Shown here: piece after piece, positions 53,155-62,146 of the stretch
How positions within the stretch are numbered: the stretch's first letter is position 1
Layout: each line of letters begins with the position of its first letter
From: Actinomycetaceae bacterium
GTDB taxonomy: Bacteria > Actinomycetota > Actinomycetes > Actinomycetales > Actinomycetaceae
Assembly (NCBI GenBank): GCA_030537615.1
Contig: JAUNVP010000002.1
Location: 1 to 64,000, forward strand
Reading direction: 5' to 3'
DNA: 64,000 bases
Made by a program: the position numbers and the translations under genes
Notes under the pieces: generated by a model
Told to the model about the DNA's origin: nothing
Database searches by the model: none
What the model saw: the letters and a program-made list of their open reading frames with translations, nothing else

Positions 53155-54624
53155 TTACACAAGACCAAGTGCCGACCAGAAGACCGGCATGACGAAGGCG
53201 AGGAGAATGACACCTGAAATACCGACGACTAGTCCCGACTTCACCATTTCGGGGGTGGTGATTTCACCCGTCGAATAAGCGATGGCGTTTGGTGGCGTGG
53301 AGATCGGCAGGCACATACCGAGTGAGCATCCGAGGGCGAGGACAACTGCGATTTCTGCCGGCCCAGCCGCGAGTGATGCCCCCAGTCCCATACCGAGAGG
53401 AATGAGGAGGTTAGCGGCTGCGGAGTGCGAGATGACATTCGACATGAGGAATCCGATGCCAGCCAGAACGAAGAGGAGCAGGGCGACGGGCACCTGCGCC
53501 CAGTTAATGGATTGAATGAGCCATTCATCGAGTCCTGAGGATCCTACGCCGATACCGAGAGCAATACCGCCGGCAACTAGCCACAAAACCGGCCAGTCGA
53601 GCGCTTTCAGGTCATCTCCGCTCATAACTTGAGTCACCATCAGGAGTACAACTGGAATGAAGCCAACCGTATTTGAGGAAATTCCGTGTAACGGTTCGGT
53701 CATCCATAGGAGGATCGTCAAACCACCGACGATGTAGAAAATAACGGCATTGCGGTTGGTTTCAAACTTGGCGCTCAAATCAATTTCGATCTTGAGGTCT
53801 TGTGGGATGTAGGCAAAGGCCAACCACAGCCAGGCGAGCGCCAGAACAATGATCATGAGCGGCACTGCGATAATCATCCACGACACGAAGGTGATATGGA
53901 TACCTTCGGCTTGCAAAGCGCCGAGCGCGATGGCGTTGGGAGGTGTGCCCACAGGGGTCCCGATACCGCCGACGTTGGCGGCGATGGGGATGGACAAGGC
54001 GAGACCGGTACGGGGTTTTCCTCCCGGGAGCATGGCGAGCACTGGCATGAACACCGCGAACATCGTTGCCGTAGTTGCTGTGTTCGACATAAACATGGAC
54101 AGCACCGCAGTAATGAGCATGACACCCATGAGGGTCAGCCGTGGCGACGAAAGGAAAGGTCGTAACATGACGGCGGCTAGCGCTCGATCGACGCGGTATT
54201 TCGCGGCCCCGTCGGCGAGCATGAATCCGCCGAGGAAGAGAATAATGACAGGATTCGCTAAAGCGGCAAAGAATGTCGATGACTTCGGAGCTTCTGCCGC
54301 CACCGGGAGGATGGCTTGATCGGAAATCAATAGCACTTCCGCCATGATCACCAGGACAGCAGTAGCGGAAAGCGGAATAGCTTCGGTCACCCAGAGCATG
54401 ATGGCGGCGAGGAAAATGCCGAGCATGCGTTCGCCCACGGCGTCAAGGCCGGGCACGTCGATAATGAACGGCAGGATGAAGCCGATGGCTGCCGCGATTT
54501 GACCAAAGCGCTGGAGCTTCGTTGTCTGCTGCTTCACCGCAGGTTTCGGGGCGGGTGCTTTCTGACGCCGTTTGACGCGCGGTTGAGCGGAAGCCCGCGA
54601 GCGCGGCGGTGTATGTGCTGCCAT
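53155..54624 (-). CDS. DASS/SLC13-family anion symporter (dicarboxylate type)
   Basis: Membrane transporter of 489 residues, about 12 spans. DASS signatures: FMSNTATTATMFAVFMPV (SNT loop), GIGTPVGTPPNAIALG, SHSAAANLLIPLG and STPPNAIAYSTGEIT. The family imports succinate, malate, fumarate or citrate with Na+. The N terminus is a long basic, Pro-rich tail (AAHTPPRSRASAQPRVKRR). I chose ATG 54624 although its ribosome site AAGGA is 12 nt away; a TTG at 54657 is the alternative. First gene of an operon with a two-component pair, suggesting substrate-controlled signalling. Confidence 0.88.
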   Translation of the reverse strand: MAAHTPPRSRASAQPRVKRRQKAPAPKPAVKQQTTKLQRFGQIAAAIGFILPFIIDVPGLDAVGERMLGIFLAAIMLWVTEAIPLSATAVLVIMAEVLLISDQAILPVAAEAPKSSTFFAALANPVIILFLGGFMLADGAAKYRVDRALAAVMLRPFLSSPRLTLMGVMLITAVLSMFMSNTATTATMFAVFMPVLAMLPGGKPRTGLALSIPIAANVGGIGTPVGTPPNAIALGALQAEGIHITFVSWMIIAVPLMIIVLALAWLWLAFAYIPQDLKIEIDLSAKFETNRNAVIFYIVGGLTILLWMTEPLHGISSNTVGFIPVVLLMVTQVMSGDDLKALDWPVLWLVAGGIALGIGVGSSGLDEWLIQSINWAQVPVALLLFVLAGIGFLMSNVISHSAAANLLIPLGMGLGASLAAGPAEIAVVLALGCSLGMCLPISTPPNAIAYSTGEITTPEMVKSGLVVGISGVILLAFVMPVFWSALGLV

Positions 54625-54778
54625 CGTGTCTGATCGTCCTTGATTGAAGTACTGCAAATTCAGGTGTGCGTGTTTAGGTACACGAAACCGCCACTAGTGT
54701 AACTCAGCTCACGACAGCTCAAGTGGGCCCTAAGACTGGCGTTTGTGCCGGTATTTTGCCCCTTTGAGCGCAATTGAT

Positions 54779-54810
54779 CAGGGGCTCACCACATTTGTGG
54801 TGAGCCCCTG
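54779..54810 (-). terminator. Hairpin after the small membrane protein gene
   Basis: Perfect 15-bp arms (54779-54793 and 54796-54810) with a 2-nt centre and a GGGGCTCACC core, 29 nt downstream of the stop at 54840 on the minus strand. No T-run follows on either strand, so it may be an end-stabilising or weak terminator hairpin. Confidence 0.6.
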
Positions 54811-54839
54811 GGTGCGGCTGTTGCTGCCGCTCGTGTTGT

Positions 54840-55073
54840 CTATCGATCGATCGATACGATGAGGTAGATCGCGTAGGCGAATCCGAGGATCGCCGTGGCG
54901 AATCCGCCGGTGATGGTCAGAGCCGCGCTGGAGATGGTCGCGCCGACAATCGTCAGAGCAGCGGCAACGATGAACAGTGCGACGAAAATGTACGTGGCAA
55001 GAAGTTCGCGGTTGTGGAATTCACCACGGGTAACGAGTGCATACTGCGTGGGCAGTGAAACTATCGAAGTCAT
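54840..55073 (-). CDS. small two-span membrane protein
   Basis: Protein of 77 residues with two hydrophobic spans (about 26-46, TYIFVALFIVAAALTIVGAT, and 50-72, LTITGGFATAILGFAYAIYL). The N terminus is short and polar. The ribosome site CAAGGAGAAAC is good. Unknown function, not obviously linked to neighbours: the anion transporter operon starts over 200 nt further on, after a hairpin. Confidence 0.75.
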   Translation of the reverse strand: MTSIVSLPTQYALVTRGEFHNRELLATYIFVALFIVAAALTIVGATISSAALTITGGFATAILGFAYAIYLIVSIDR

Positions 55074-55541
55074 GTTTCTCCTTGAGATGAGGATTGTGAA
55101 GTCTGTATGGAGCGCCGATTGATTTGGGCGCAGCGACGCCGGATGAGCTCGGTCTGTTTTAGCTGGGCCGGACGTTCCGTTCAGTGACGCGGTTCGTTCG
55201 TCAGTGCCTCACGGACAAGTGCCTGTTTCGGCGTGTGGGCAGGTGACTGTGTCATGGATGGCGAGATCAGCGCAGGGTGTCGAGACGCAGATGCGCAGTT
55301 GGTTCGACATGTGCTGAGCTCCTTATTCAATCTGCAGGAGCTTCGGTCCGTGCTCCTGCACGGACGTTGTGCGTTACTGTGTCGCCGTATTCAATTGTTC
55401 ATACATACAGGGCGATTAGCAAATTGTTGAGGCAATTGTGGCGGGGTAGACAAAACCGCCGTCCTACCGGAGTTTCGGTAGGACGGCGGTGGAGTGAGGG
55501 TCGGAGTAAGGGGAATGGCGTGAGGGAGAGTTATGGCGCTA
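55074..55541. other. Non-coding gap with hairpins
   Basis: This 468-nt gap between two minus-strand genes must hold the promoter of the small membrane gene. A 9-bp inverted repeat (tgcaggagc at 55333-55341, gctcctgca at 55352-55360) lies in its middle, and a strong terminator hairpin near its right end belongs to the alcohol dehydrogenase gene. Possible ORFs in it lack ribosome sites and family features. I see no tRNA or known RNA fold. Confidence 0.5.
55455..55490 (-). terminator. Terminator of the alcohol dehydrogenase gene
   Basis: Perfect 15-bp arms (55455-55469, 55476-55490) with a 6-nt loop, 51 nt after the dehydrogenase stop. On the minus strand the stem is followed by TTTGTC. Confidence 0.85.
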
Positions 55542-56675
55542 CTACAGAGACATATCGACGACTGCCCGACCGCGAATCTTCCCGGCTTTCAGGGCTTCGT
55601 AGCCCTCACCGGCCTCGGCGAGCGAGTAGTGCTGGGAGACGATCTCCTCGTAGCGAATGATGCCGTCGGCCGCCATGCGCACGACTTCGGGCAGATCCTG
55701 CCGGGTAAGCGCACCGTAGGTTCCAAGAATCGACTGTGAACGGCGTACCGTGCGATTGATTTCGACTGCGGCTGTTTGCACACCGGCCCCGAGGCCGATG
55801 GGGACCATCCGGCCACCGTCGCGCAGAGCGTCGAGCGCTGCCGTCCATGTCTCGGGTCGGCCAAGCGCTTCGAAGGCGACGTCAACGCCGCGACCGTCGG
55901 TGAGAGCGAACACTGCTTCATGGACATTCTCGCGCGCTGAGTTGACGACATCGGTCGCGCCGAGGGCGCGCGCAGCTTCAAGCTTGTCGTCGGCTACATC
56001 GATAGCAATAACCTGGCGAGCGCCGAATGCGCGGGAGATTTGAATGATGTTCGATCCGACGCCTCCCGTTGCTACGACAGCAACGGTTTCTCCGTAGCGC
56101 AGGTCGGCACCACGGCGAACTGCTCCATAGGCGGTCATGGCCGCGCATCCAAGAATTGCTCCGGCGACTGGATCAACGCCGTCGGGAGTGGGAGCAACAG
56201 AGGTCGCGGGAATAACGCAGTACTCTGCCAGACCACCCATCGAGTACATGGCGATCTCTTCACCGTCGAGGGATTCGAGTCGAGTCGTCCCATCGTAGAG
56301 TTTGCCGCGTAGACGGTTGAGATCGAAGAACGGGCCGCACAGATCATCGCGTCCCGAAGCACACGCCTCACACTGTCCACACGGCATGAGGAATGCGCCG
56401 GCTACTTTTTGCCCCACTTTAAGTCCGGTATGTTCGTTGCCCTCACCGAGCTCAACGATTTCACCGGCAACCTCATGGCCGAGGACGCAGGGTAGCGGAA
56501 AGGCAATGGCACCGGAGATGACGTGAAGATCTGAGTGGCACATACCGCACGCAGATACCTTGACGAGAACTTCTCCAGCCTTTGGGCGAGGAGTTTTGAT
56601 TTCTTCGACCTCAAGACCCTTGTCGTAGTCGCGAAGCACCGCTGCTTTCATCGTTTGAGGGACATGTACTGACAT
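55542..56675 (-). CDS. zinc-dependent alcohol dehydrogenase
   Basis: Medium-chain dehydrogenase of 377 residues. Catalytic zinc region CGMCHSDLHV and GHEVAGEIVELGEG; structural zinc cysteines CGQCEACASGRDDLC; NAD-binding VVATGGVGSNIIQ. It converts primary alcohols and aldehydes, exact substrate unknown. The start at ATG 56675 is fixed by CCAAGGAGTCGAA; a longer frame reaching 56756 lacks such a site. A LacI regulator gene lies upstream in the same direction, with a 6-bp-arm dyad (acattt-act-aaatgt, 56806-56820) between the two. Confidence 0.9.
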   Translation of the reverse strand: MSVHVPQTMKAAVLRDYDKGLEVEEIKTPRPKAGEVLVKVSACGMCHSDLHVISGAIAFPLPCVLGHEVAGEIVELGEGNEHTGLKVGQKVAGAFLMPCGQCEACASGRDDLCGPFFDLNRLRGKLYDGTTRLESLDGEEIAMYSMGGLAEYCVIPATSVAPTPDGVDPVAGAILGCAAMTAYGAVRRGADLRYGETVAVVATGGVGSNIIQISRAFGARQVIAIDVADDKLEAARALGATDVVNSARENVHEAVFALTDGRGVDVAFEALGRPETWTAALDALRDGGRMVPIGLGAGVQTAAVEINRTVRRSQSILGTYGALTRQDLPEVVRMAADGIIRYEEIVSQHYSLAEAGEGYEALKAGKIRGRAVVDMSL

Positions 56676-56862
56676 TTCGACTCCTTGGAGAGAGGGCTTA
56701 ACCGGAGGCAAGATTGTTGAATTGTCCGTCTTTGCACTCATTTCAATTTCCGGCATGCCACTACTGTAACCCCCCCATGTGGCACCTGTCTACCTATTTG
56801 TCCTTACATTTACTAAATGTGTTGGAGATCACATAACGAGTAGGTGTGTTAATCAGTTTCGG

Positions 56863-57861
56863 TTAGCTCCGCCGCGAAGAGCCTCGTACGATGAGTAGCG
56901 GTTCCGTTTCAATATCGGTCTGTCGACGCCGAGCTGAACGCGTACGATCCGTAAGCTGAGCGAGTGCCGCTTGCGCCATGTCGTCAAGACGCTGATCGAT
57001 TGAGGTGAGGTCAAGTGTCGCCGTTCCCGAAAGATGGGTGTTGTCGAATCCGGTGACACCCACGTCTTGTCCCGGCCTCAATCCAGCCTGATGAATCCGG
57101 ATGATTAACTCGAACGCAACGACATCGTTATAGGTCACCACCCCGGTGTTGGATCCGTATTCGTCCAGTATCTCGCCGATAGGATCCGTTTCGTCGCCTT
57201 CCATAATGAACACAGCAATGTCTGCTTCTCGCCCCAGTGCGGTCATCGTCGCCCGGTATCCACGGATCCGTTCGTAACTCGTATCCCCCACGATGTGACG
57301 GGCATACCCGAGATAGACAACGTCCTCATAGCCCTGGTCGACGAGGTGCTGAGTTGCCATTTGGATTGCGCGAAAATCATTGGTGTGAACAATGTCGACG
57401 CTCGGGGGAGCTTCGTTATTCGACACGAGACAGACGGGAAGTTGCTCCCCGAGGGCACGTAATGTTTCGTGGTCAATCAAAGGCGAAATGAACGCGATCC
57501 CATCAACGCGCATCTCGCACATTCGCTCCACGGCTCGCCGCTCGAGAGCACCGTCGTAAAAACTCACCATGTGAAGCGTCGTCAGGCCACGGACATTCGC
57601 CGCTTTCGTAAATGCTTCAGCGAACTCCCCGTAGAAGGCATTGTCGAGCGAAGGCAGAATGAGACCGAGATTTCTCGTCGACCGAGATGCTAACGACTGG
57701 GCCGCCGCATTGGGCAAATAGCCGAGCTTTTCAATCGCTGCGAGCACAGCTGCCCGCCGTGCGGGAGAAACCCGCGGATCGTTTTGAATGACAAGCGAAA
57801 CGAGCTGGCGAGAAACGCCAGCTTCACGGGCTACGTCACGTTGAGTTACCGCTCTCGCCAT
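56863..57861 (-). CDS. LacI family transcriptional regulator
   Basis: Repressor of 332 residues. The helix-turn-helix is at the N terminus (TQRDVAREAGVSRQLVSLVI) and the hinge region follows (AAAQSLASRSTRNLGLILP). The periplasmic-binding-like ligand domain includes DGIAFISPLI and VGVTGFDNT. The ligand is unknown; a sugar or sugar alcohol would be usual. It is divergent from malic enzyme and lies upstream of the alcohol dehydrogenase, either of which it may control. Confidence 0.92.
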   Translation of the reverse strand: MARAVTQRDVAREAGVSRQLVSLVIQNDPRVSPARRAAVLAAIEKLGYLPNAAAQSLASRSTRNLGLILPSLDNAFYGEFAEAFTKAANVRGLTTLHMVSFYDGALERRAVERMCEMRVDGIAFISPLIDHETLRALGEQLPVCLVSNNEAPPSVDIVHTNDFRAIQMATQHLVDQGYEDVVYLGYARHIVGDTSYERIRGYRATMTALGREADIAVFIMEGDETDPIGEILDEYGSNTGVVTYNDVVAFELIIRIHQAGLRPGQDVGVTGFDNTHLSGTATLDLTSIDQRLDDMAQAALAQLTDRTRSARRRQTDIETEPLLIVRGSSRRS

Positions 57862-57931
57862 AGCGCTAAGCGTACCGGTTGCTCAACTCACGCAGTAGGT
57901 CATAAGCCCAATGATCTGATCGATCGTGATC

Positions 57932-57953
57932 CCAAGTGAACGATAGAACTTGG
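57932..57953. promoter_or_regulatory. Dyad before malic enzyme / lacI
   Basis: Arms ccaagt (57932-57937) and acttgg (57948-57953), 10 nt apart, in the 128-nt divergent space. It is a possible operator near the malic-enzyme promoter, just after a run of GATC repeats. Weak support. Confidence 0.3.
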
Positions 57954-57989
57954 TAAAGTGGAAACGGTCAAGAACATAAGGAGTCTGTC

Positions 57990-59414
57990 ATGCGTGTGTC
58001 GCCGTCATACACCGCCTCGTATCGGTTAATTATTGATGAAACCCAAATCAAAATCTCCCGCGTTGTCGATCTCATTTCCGAAACGGGCGCTGCCATCACC
58101 GGCCTTGACGTCGCGGATTCCGATCGTGGTGAGATCATCATCGACCTCACGTGTAATACCCGCGATTCTGCCCATCGACGCGACATCGCCAAACTTCTCA
58201 AGATGACCGACGGCGTCAATCTCACGTCCATCTCCGATACGACGTTCCTCGCCCACGTCGGCGGCAAGATCGAAGTAGATCCCAAGATGCCGATTCGCAA
58301 CCGCTCCGACCTCTCCCGCGTCTACACACCAGGCGTGGCCCGCGTATGTCAGGCAATTCACGACGCCCCCATGAAGTCGCACTTCCTCACCATTCGTTCG
58401 AACTCCGTGGCAGTTGTTACCGACGGCACCGCCGTTCTCGGCATGGGCGACATCGGGCCCGAGGCCGCGCTTCCGGTGATGGAAGGTAAAGCCGTGCTCT
58501 TTAAGCAGTTCGGAGGAGTCGATGCGTGGCCAGTCGTCCTCGACACCAAAGACACCGAGGAAATCATCCGCATTATCAAAGCAATCGCTCCGGGCTACGG
58601 TGGGATCAACCTCGAAGACATCTCCGCCCCGCGATGCTTTGAGATTGAGGCTCGTCTACGTGACGAATTGGATATTCCCGTTTTCCACGATGACCAGCAC
58701 GGAACCGCTGTCGTTGTTCTTGCCGCTCTTCTCAACGCCCTCAAGGTCGTCGATAAGAAGATTGAGGACGTGCGCATCGCCGTCTCCGGTGTGGGCGCTG
58801 CCGGCACCGCAATCATCAAACTTCTCCTCGCCCAAGGCGCCAAGGACATTGTTGGATACGGACGCGCGGGGGCACTGGCGGCCGACCAAACCGAGGGAAT
58901 GAATCCCGCACGTAAAGAATTGGCCGAGATGACGAATCCTCGTTTAGTCCACGGTTCGCTCAAGGAAGGACTCAAGGACGCCGACGTGTTCATCGGTGTT
59001 TCGCACGGCGACATTCTCCAGCCCAAAGATCTCGAAGTCATGGCTGATCGAGCGATTGTTTTTGCTCTTGCTAACCCCACGCCAGAAGTTGATCCAATCG
59101 GTGCCGCGAACTACGCGGAGATCGTCGCGACGGGACGCTCCGACTTCCCTAACCAGATCAACAATGTGCTTGCGTTCCCCGGCCTCTTCCGCGGTATTCT
59201 CGACTCGCACGTTAAGTCGATTACCACCGAACTGCTACGCGTCACCGCAACCGCGATCGCTTCAGTGATCTCGGAAGATCAGCTATCGAGCCACTACATT
59301 ATTCCCGGTGTCTTTGACCAGCGCGTGCCACGCGCCGTCAGTGCCGCCGTGAAGAAAGCGGCTCAGAAGCTACCGAAACATGAGATTCCGGTGCAAGAGC
59401 ACACCGATAACTAG
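57990..59414 (+). CDS. NAD-type malic enzyme with N-terminal ACT domain
   Basis: Malate to pyruvate, CO2 and NAD(P)H. Residues 1 to about 80 form an ACT-like regulatory domain (IKISRVVDLISETGAAITGLDV). The malic core follows: LSRVYTPGVARVC with the catalytic Tyr, DGTAVLGMGDIGPEAALPVM, the metal-binding FEIEARLRDELDIPVFHDDQHGTA (Glu, Asp, Asp), the Rossmann GVGAAGTAI and FALANPTPEVDP. Length 474 fits the ACT-fused bacterial form. ATG 57990 has CATAAGGAGTC ahead. It could serve with the DASS dicarboxylate importer. Confidence 0.93.
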   Translation: MRVSPSYTASYRLIIDETQIKISRVVDLISETGAAITGLDVADSDRGEIIIDLTCNTRDSAHRRDIAKLLKMTDGVNLTSISDTTFLAHVGGKIEVDPKMPIRNRSDLSRVYTPGVARVCQAIHDAPMKSHFLTIRSNSVAVVTDGTAVLGMGDIGPEAALPVMEGKAVLFKQFGGVDAWPVVLDTKDTEEIIRIIKAIAPGYGGINLEDISAPRCFEIEARLRDELDIPVFHDDQHGTAVVVLAALLNALKVVDKKIEDVRIAVSGVGAAGTAIIKLLLAQGAKDIVGYGRAGALAADQTEGMNPARKELAEMTNPRLVHGSLKEGLKDADVFIGVSHGDILQPKDLEVMADRAIVFALANPTPEVDPIGAANYAEIVATGRSDFPNQINNVLAFPGLFRGILDSHVKSITTELLRVTATAIASVISEDQLSSHYIIPGVFDQRVPRAVSAAVKKAAQKLPKHEIPVQEHTDN

Positions 59415-59453
59415 TCCCGCTAGTCGGCTAACCCCACGCGGTACGCTGAGGGC

Positions 59454-60230
59454 ATGATAGCCCTCTCTCCTAGCGCGTGGGTAGTGCTGGCTTTCGCCGC
59501 TTTCTTCGTCGGAATATCCAAAACTGCTCTTCCCGGACTTGCCACCTTGTCGGTGGCGATGTGTGCTGCGGTTTTGCCGGCAAAAGAGTCAACGGCAGCG
59601 ATGCTTCTCATTTTGCTCGTTGGAGACCTTGTCGCGATTTGGACCTACCGGCACGCGGCAGATTGGGAAACACTTCGCCGCCTCATGCCTCCGGTCGTTG
59701 TCGGAGTCGTGTGCGGGGCCGTATTTTTGCACCTCGCCAACGATCGAGTGATGCGCTTTTCAATCGGTTGGATCCTGCTCGCACTCACTGCACTGACCCT
59801 CATATTGCGGGTTCGGGCCTCGCGTCACAACGTCGCTCATGACCCGCTGAGCTCAAGGCCGGCAGCATCCTCATCGGCGCACCTCATGGCCCGCATCGGT
59901 TACGGAAGCCTTGGTGGCTTTACAACCATGGCGGCCAATGCGGGCGGCCCCATCATGTCACTGTACTTTCTCTGGTCGCGGCTTCCCATCGTCACTTTCC
60001 TGGGGACAACGGCGTGGTTCTTTTTCCTCGTCAATCTCGTAAAGCTTCCGTTCTCTGCGGCCATCGGCCTGGTCGATACCCGGCTTCTTCTCCTCGCTAG
60101 TGTTCTGGCACCGCTCGTACTTCTCGGCGCATTTCTCGGTCGTGTATTGGTCGCACACATGACCCAACAGATTTTCGAGCCACTCATCATTGTCTTGACG
60201 ATCCTCTCCAGTGTCTACCTCGTGTGGTGA
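59454..60230 (+). CDS. TauE/SafE family sulfite/anion exporter
   Basis: Membrane protein of 258 residues with eight or so spans in two similar halves (AFAAFFVGISKTALPGLATLSV and GYGSLGGFTTMAANAGGPIMS), the usual TauE signature. It exports sulfite, sulfoacetate or another small anion. It begins 40 nt after the malic enzyme stop and has a modest ribosome site (gctGAGGGC). It may share the malic enzyme transcript. A terminator follows. Confidence 0.85.
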   Translation: MIALSPSAWVVLAFAAFFVGISKTALPGLATLSVAMCAAVLPAKESTAAMLLILLVGDLVAIWTYRHAADWETLRRLMPPVVVGVVCGAVFLHLANDRVMRFSIGWILLALTALTLILRVRASRHNVAHDPLSSRPAASSSAHLMARIGYGSLGGFTTMAANAGGPIMSLYFLWSRLPIVTFLGTTAWFFFLVNLVKLPFSAAIGLVDTRLLLLASVLAPLVLLGAFLGRVLVAHMTQQIFEPLIIVLTILSSVYLVW

Positions 60231-60306
60231 TCGCTCACGCCACCCAACTCTGCGTCGAGATCATTCATCCGATGCGTCCACGCGCCCACAAGGAACTGAA
60301 TATGCG

Positions 60307-60349
60307 AATGCGCCCGGCGGTGAAATGTAACCTTACCGCCGGGCGCATT
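60307..60349. terminator. Terminator between exporter and convergent dehydrogenase
   Basis: Perfect 15-bp arms (60307-60321, 60335-60349), 13-nt loop, with ttcatc following on the plus strand and the stem itself ending in TTTT. It serves the exporter and lies 15 nt past the stop of the convergent gene, so it may act both ways. Confidence 0.8.
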
Positions 60350-60363
60350 TTCATCCGCGAGAT

Positions 60364-61860
60364 TTACTCCTCGCGCTCAAATGTCATGGTTGCGCCATAC
60401 GCGCCGGAATCAGACGGCCAACGCGTGGTGATCGCCTTGCCACGCGTGTAGAAAGATACCCCTTCGGGTCCGTGGATATGGCGGTCTCCCATAAGCGAAT
60501 TCTTCCAACCGCCAAAGCTGTAGTAGGCAACCGGGGTGGGGATTGGCACATTGACACCCACCATTCCGGCCTCAACCTCGTGGGTGAAGCGGCGCGCCAT
60601 ACCCCCGTCATTAGTGAAAATAGCCGAGCCATTACCGAATGGAGAGGCGTTGACGATTTCAATCGCTTCTTCGTAGGTTTTGGCCGTGATGATCGTGAGA
60701 ACCGGGCCAAACACCTCGTTGGTGTAGAGCTCATTATCGAGCGGACAGTTGGTGACAATTGTCGGCCCGATAAAGTAGCCGTCTTCGAAGCCGTCCACAA
60801 CGAGATCGCGCCCATCGAGAGTCACGGTTGCTCCGGCCTTTTCAGCCGAATCAACGAGACCGATGATGCGTTTCTTCGCTGCCGCAGAAATGACCGGCCC
60901 CATGTCGGTACTTTCGTCCATGCCGGAACCAACCGTAATATGTCGGGCTTCTTCGGCCACGAGGTCGGCTAGCTCATCTTCAATTCCTCCGACCGCTACC
61001 ACTACGGGAAGGGCCATGCACCGTTCTCCCGCTGCGCCGAATGCGGCCGCGGAGATATGTTTTGCCGCGAATTTGAGGTCGGCATCGGGCATGACGATGG
61101 CGTGGTTGTTTGCACCGCCGAGAGCTTGCACGCGCTTGCCGTTCTTCACTCCGGTTTCTTGCACGATGTGGGCAACTGGAGTTGAGCCAACAAACGAAAT
61201 GGCGTTGATTCCCGGGTGAGCGAGGATTGCTTCAACCGTTTCTTTCTCGCCGGCAATGACGTTGAAGAGGCCGTCGGGCAATCCGGCCTGTTTGTACAGT
61301 TCAGCGGTGAACAGAGATGCTGAGGGCGTTGGCGTAGCTGGTTTGAGAATAAAAGCGTTACCGGTAGCGATTGCCAGCGGGTGCATCCACATGGGAACCA
61401 TCGCCGGGAAGTTGAACGGGCAGATGCCAGCAACCACGCCGACCGGCTGACGCATGGTGTGGATATCGACACCGGTCGAGATGTTGTAGGACATTTCCCC
61501 CTTCAGGGCGGTATTGATGCCGCAGGCGAAATCGAGAGTTTCACGTCCCCGTTGAATCTCTCCAATAGCGTCCGGGTAGGTCTTACCGTGCTCTTCGACA
61601 ATGAGCTTCGCCATCTTGTCCTGGTTGTCGAGCAGAAGTTGACGCATGGTGAACATGATTTCCACTCGCTTCGCAAGGGACACTTCGCGCCACTTTTTCT
61701 GTGCCTCGGTAGCGACTTCAACGGCGTAGTCAAGATCCGCCTGGGAAGCGAGCGGGAGTTTCTTATCCACTCGTCCAGTAGCCGGGTTATCGATATCAAA
61801 AGTACCGAGCGGCTGTCCTTCGTAGTACTCGCCGTTGATCCAGTGTTTCAATGTCTCCAT
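60364..61860 (-). CDS. mmsA: CoA-acylating methylmalonate-semialdehyde dehydrogenase
   Basis: ALDH-family enzyme of 498 residues that makes propionyl-CoA or acetyl-CoA from methylmalonate or malonate semialdehyde, in valine or myo-inositol breakdown (MmsA/IolA). Blocks: HWINGEYYEG at the start, PVGVVAGICPFNFPAMVPMW, the catalytic Cys in AAGERCMALPVV, and VFGPVLTIITAKTYEEAI. ATG 61860 has GAGGAGCTGTC ahead; the frame to 61911 has no such site. No other inositol or valine genes are in the window, though the ChvE-type importer is upstream. Confidence 0.93.
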   Translation of the reverse strand: METLKHWINGEYYEGQPLGTFDIDNPATGRVDKKLPLASQADLDYAVEVATEAQKKWREVSLAKRVEIMFTMRQLLLDNQDKMAKLIVEEHGKTYPDAIGEIQRGRETLDFACGINTALKGEMSYNISTGVDIHTMRQPVGVVAGICPFNFPAMVPMWMHPLAIATGNAFILKPATPTPSASLFTAELYKQAGLPDGLFNVIAGEKETVEAILAHPGINAISFVGSTPVAHIVQETGVKNGKRVQALGGANNHAIVMPDADLKFAAKHISAAAFGAAGERCMALPVVVAVGGIEDELADLVAEEARHITVGSGMDESTDMGPVISAAAKKRIIGLVDSAEKAGATVTLDGRDLVVDGFEDGYFIGPTIVTNCPLDNELYTNEVFGPVLTIITAKTYEEAIEIVNASPFGNGSAIFTNDGGMARRFTHEVEAGMVGVNVPIPTPVAYYSFGGWKNSLMGDRHIHGPEGVSFYTRGKAITTRWPSDSGAYGATMTFEREE

Positions 61861-62079
61861 GACAGCTCCTCGTTGCGCTGGTTTTCTCGTGCTGAAGTCC
61901 GACAAAACCAACTGTAGCGCGCCTGGCGACCTTTGTCAGCACAAAGTAGGACTTTTGGGCATACATCACTAAAGTTTCACGTGTTTTTCCCCACGAATTC
62001 GCCTAATCATTCCTGACATGACTCAGTCACACCAGATCCTCAGCATCGCCGGCCGTTCCGCAATTCACGCGGACACAAA

Positions 62080-62108
62080 CGAACGCCAGGCACGAAGCCT
62101 GGCGTTCG
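62080..62108 (-). terminator. Terminator of the sugar-binding protein gene
   Basis: Perfect 12-bp arms (62080-62091, 62097-62108) with a 5-nt loop, 38 nt after the binding-protein stop. On the minus strand the stem is followed by TTTGTGTCC. Confidence 0.8.
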
Positions 62109-62146
62109 CGGTGTGAGGACTACAGCACCCTCACAGATTGGAGACG

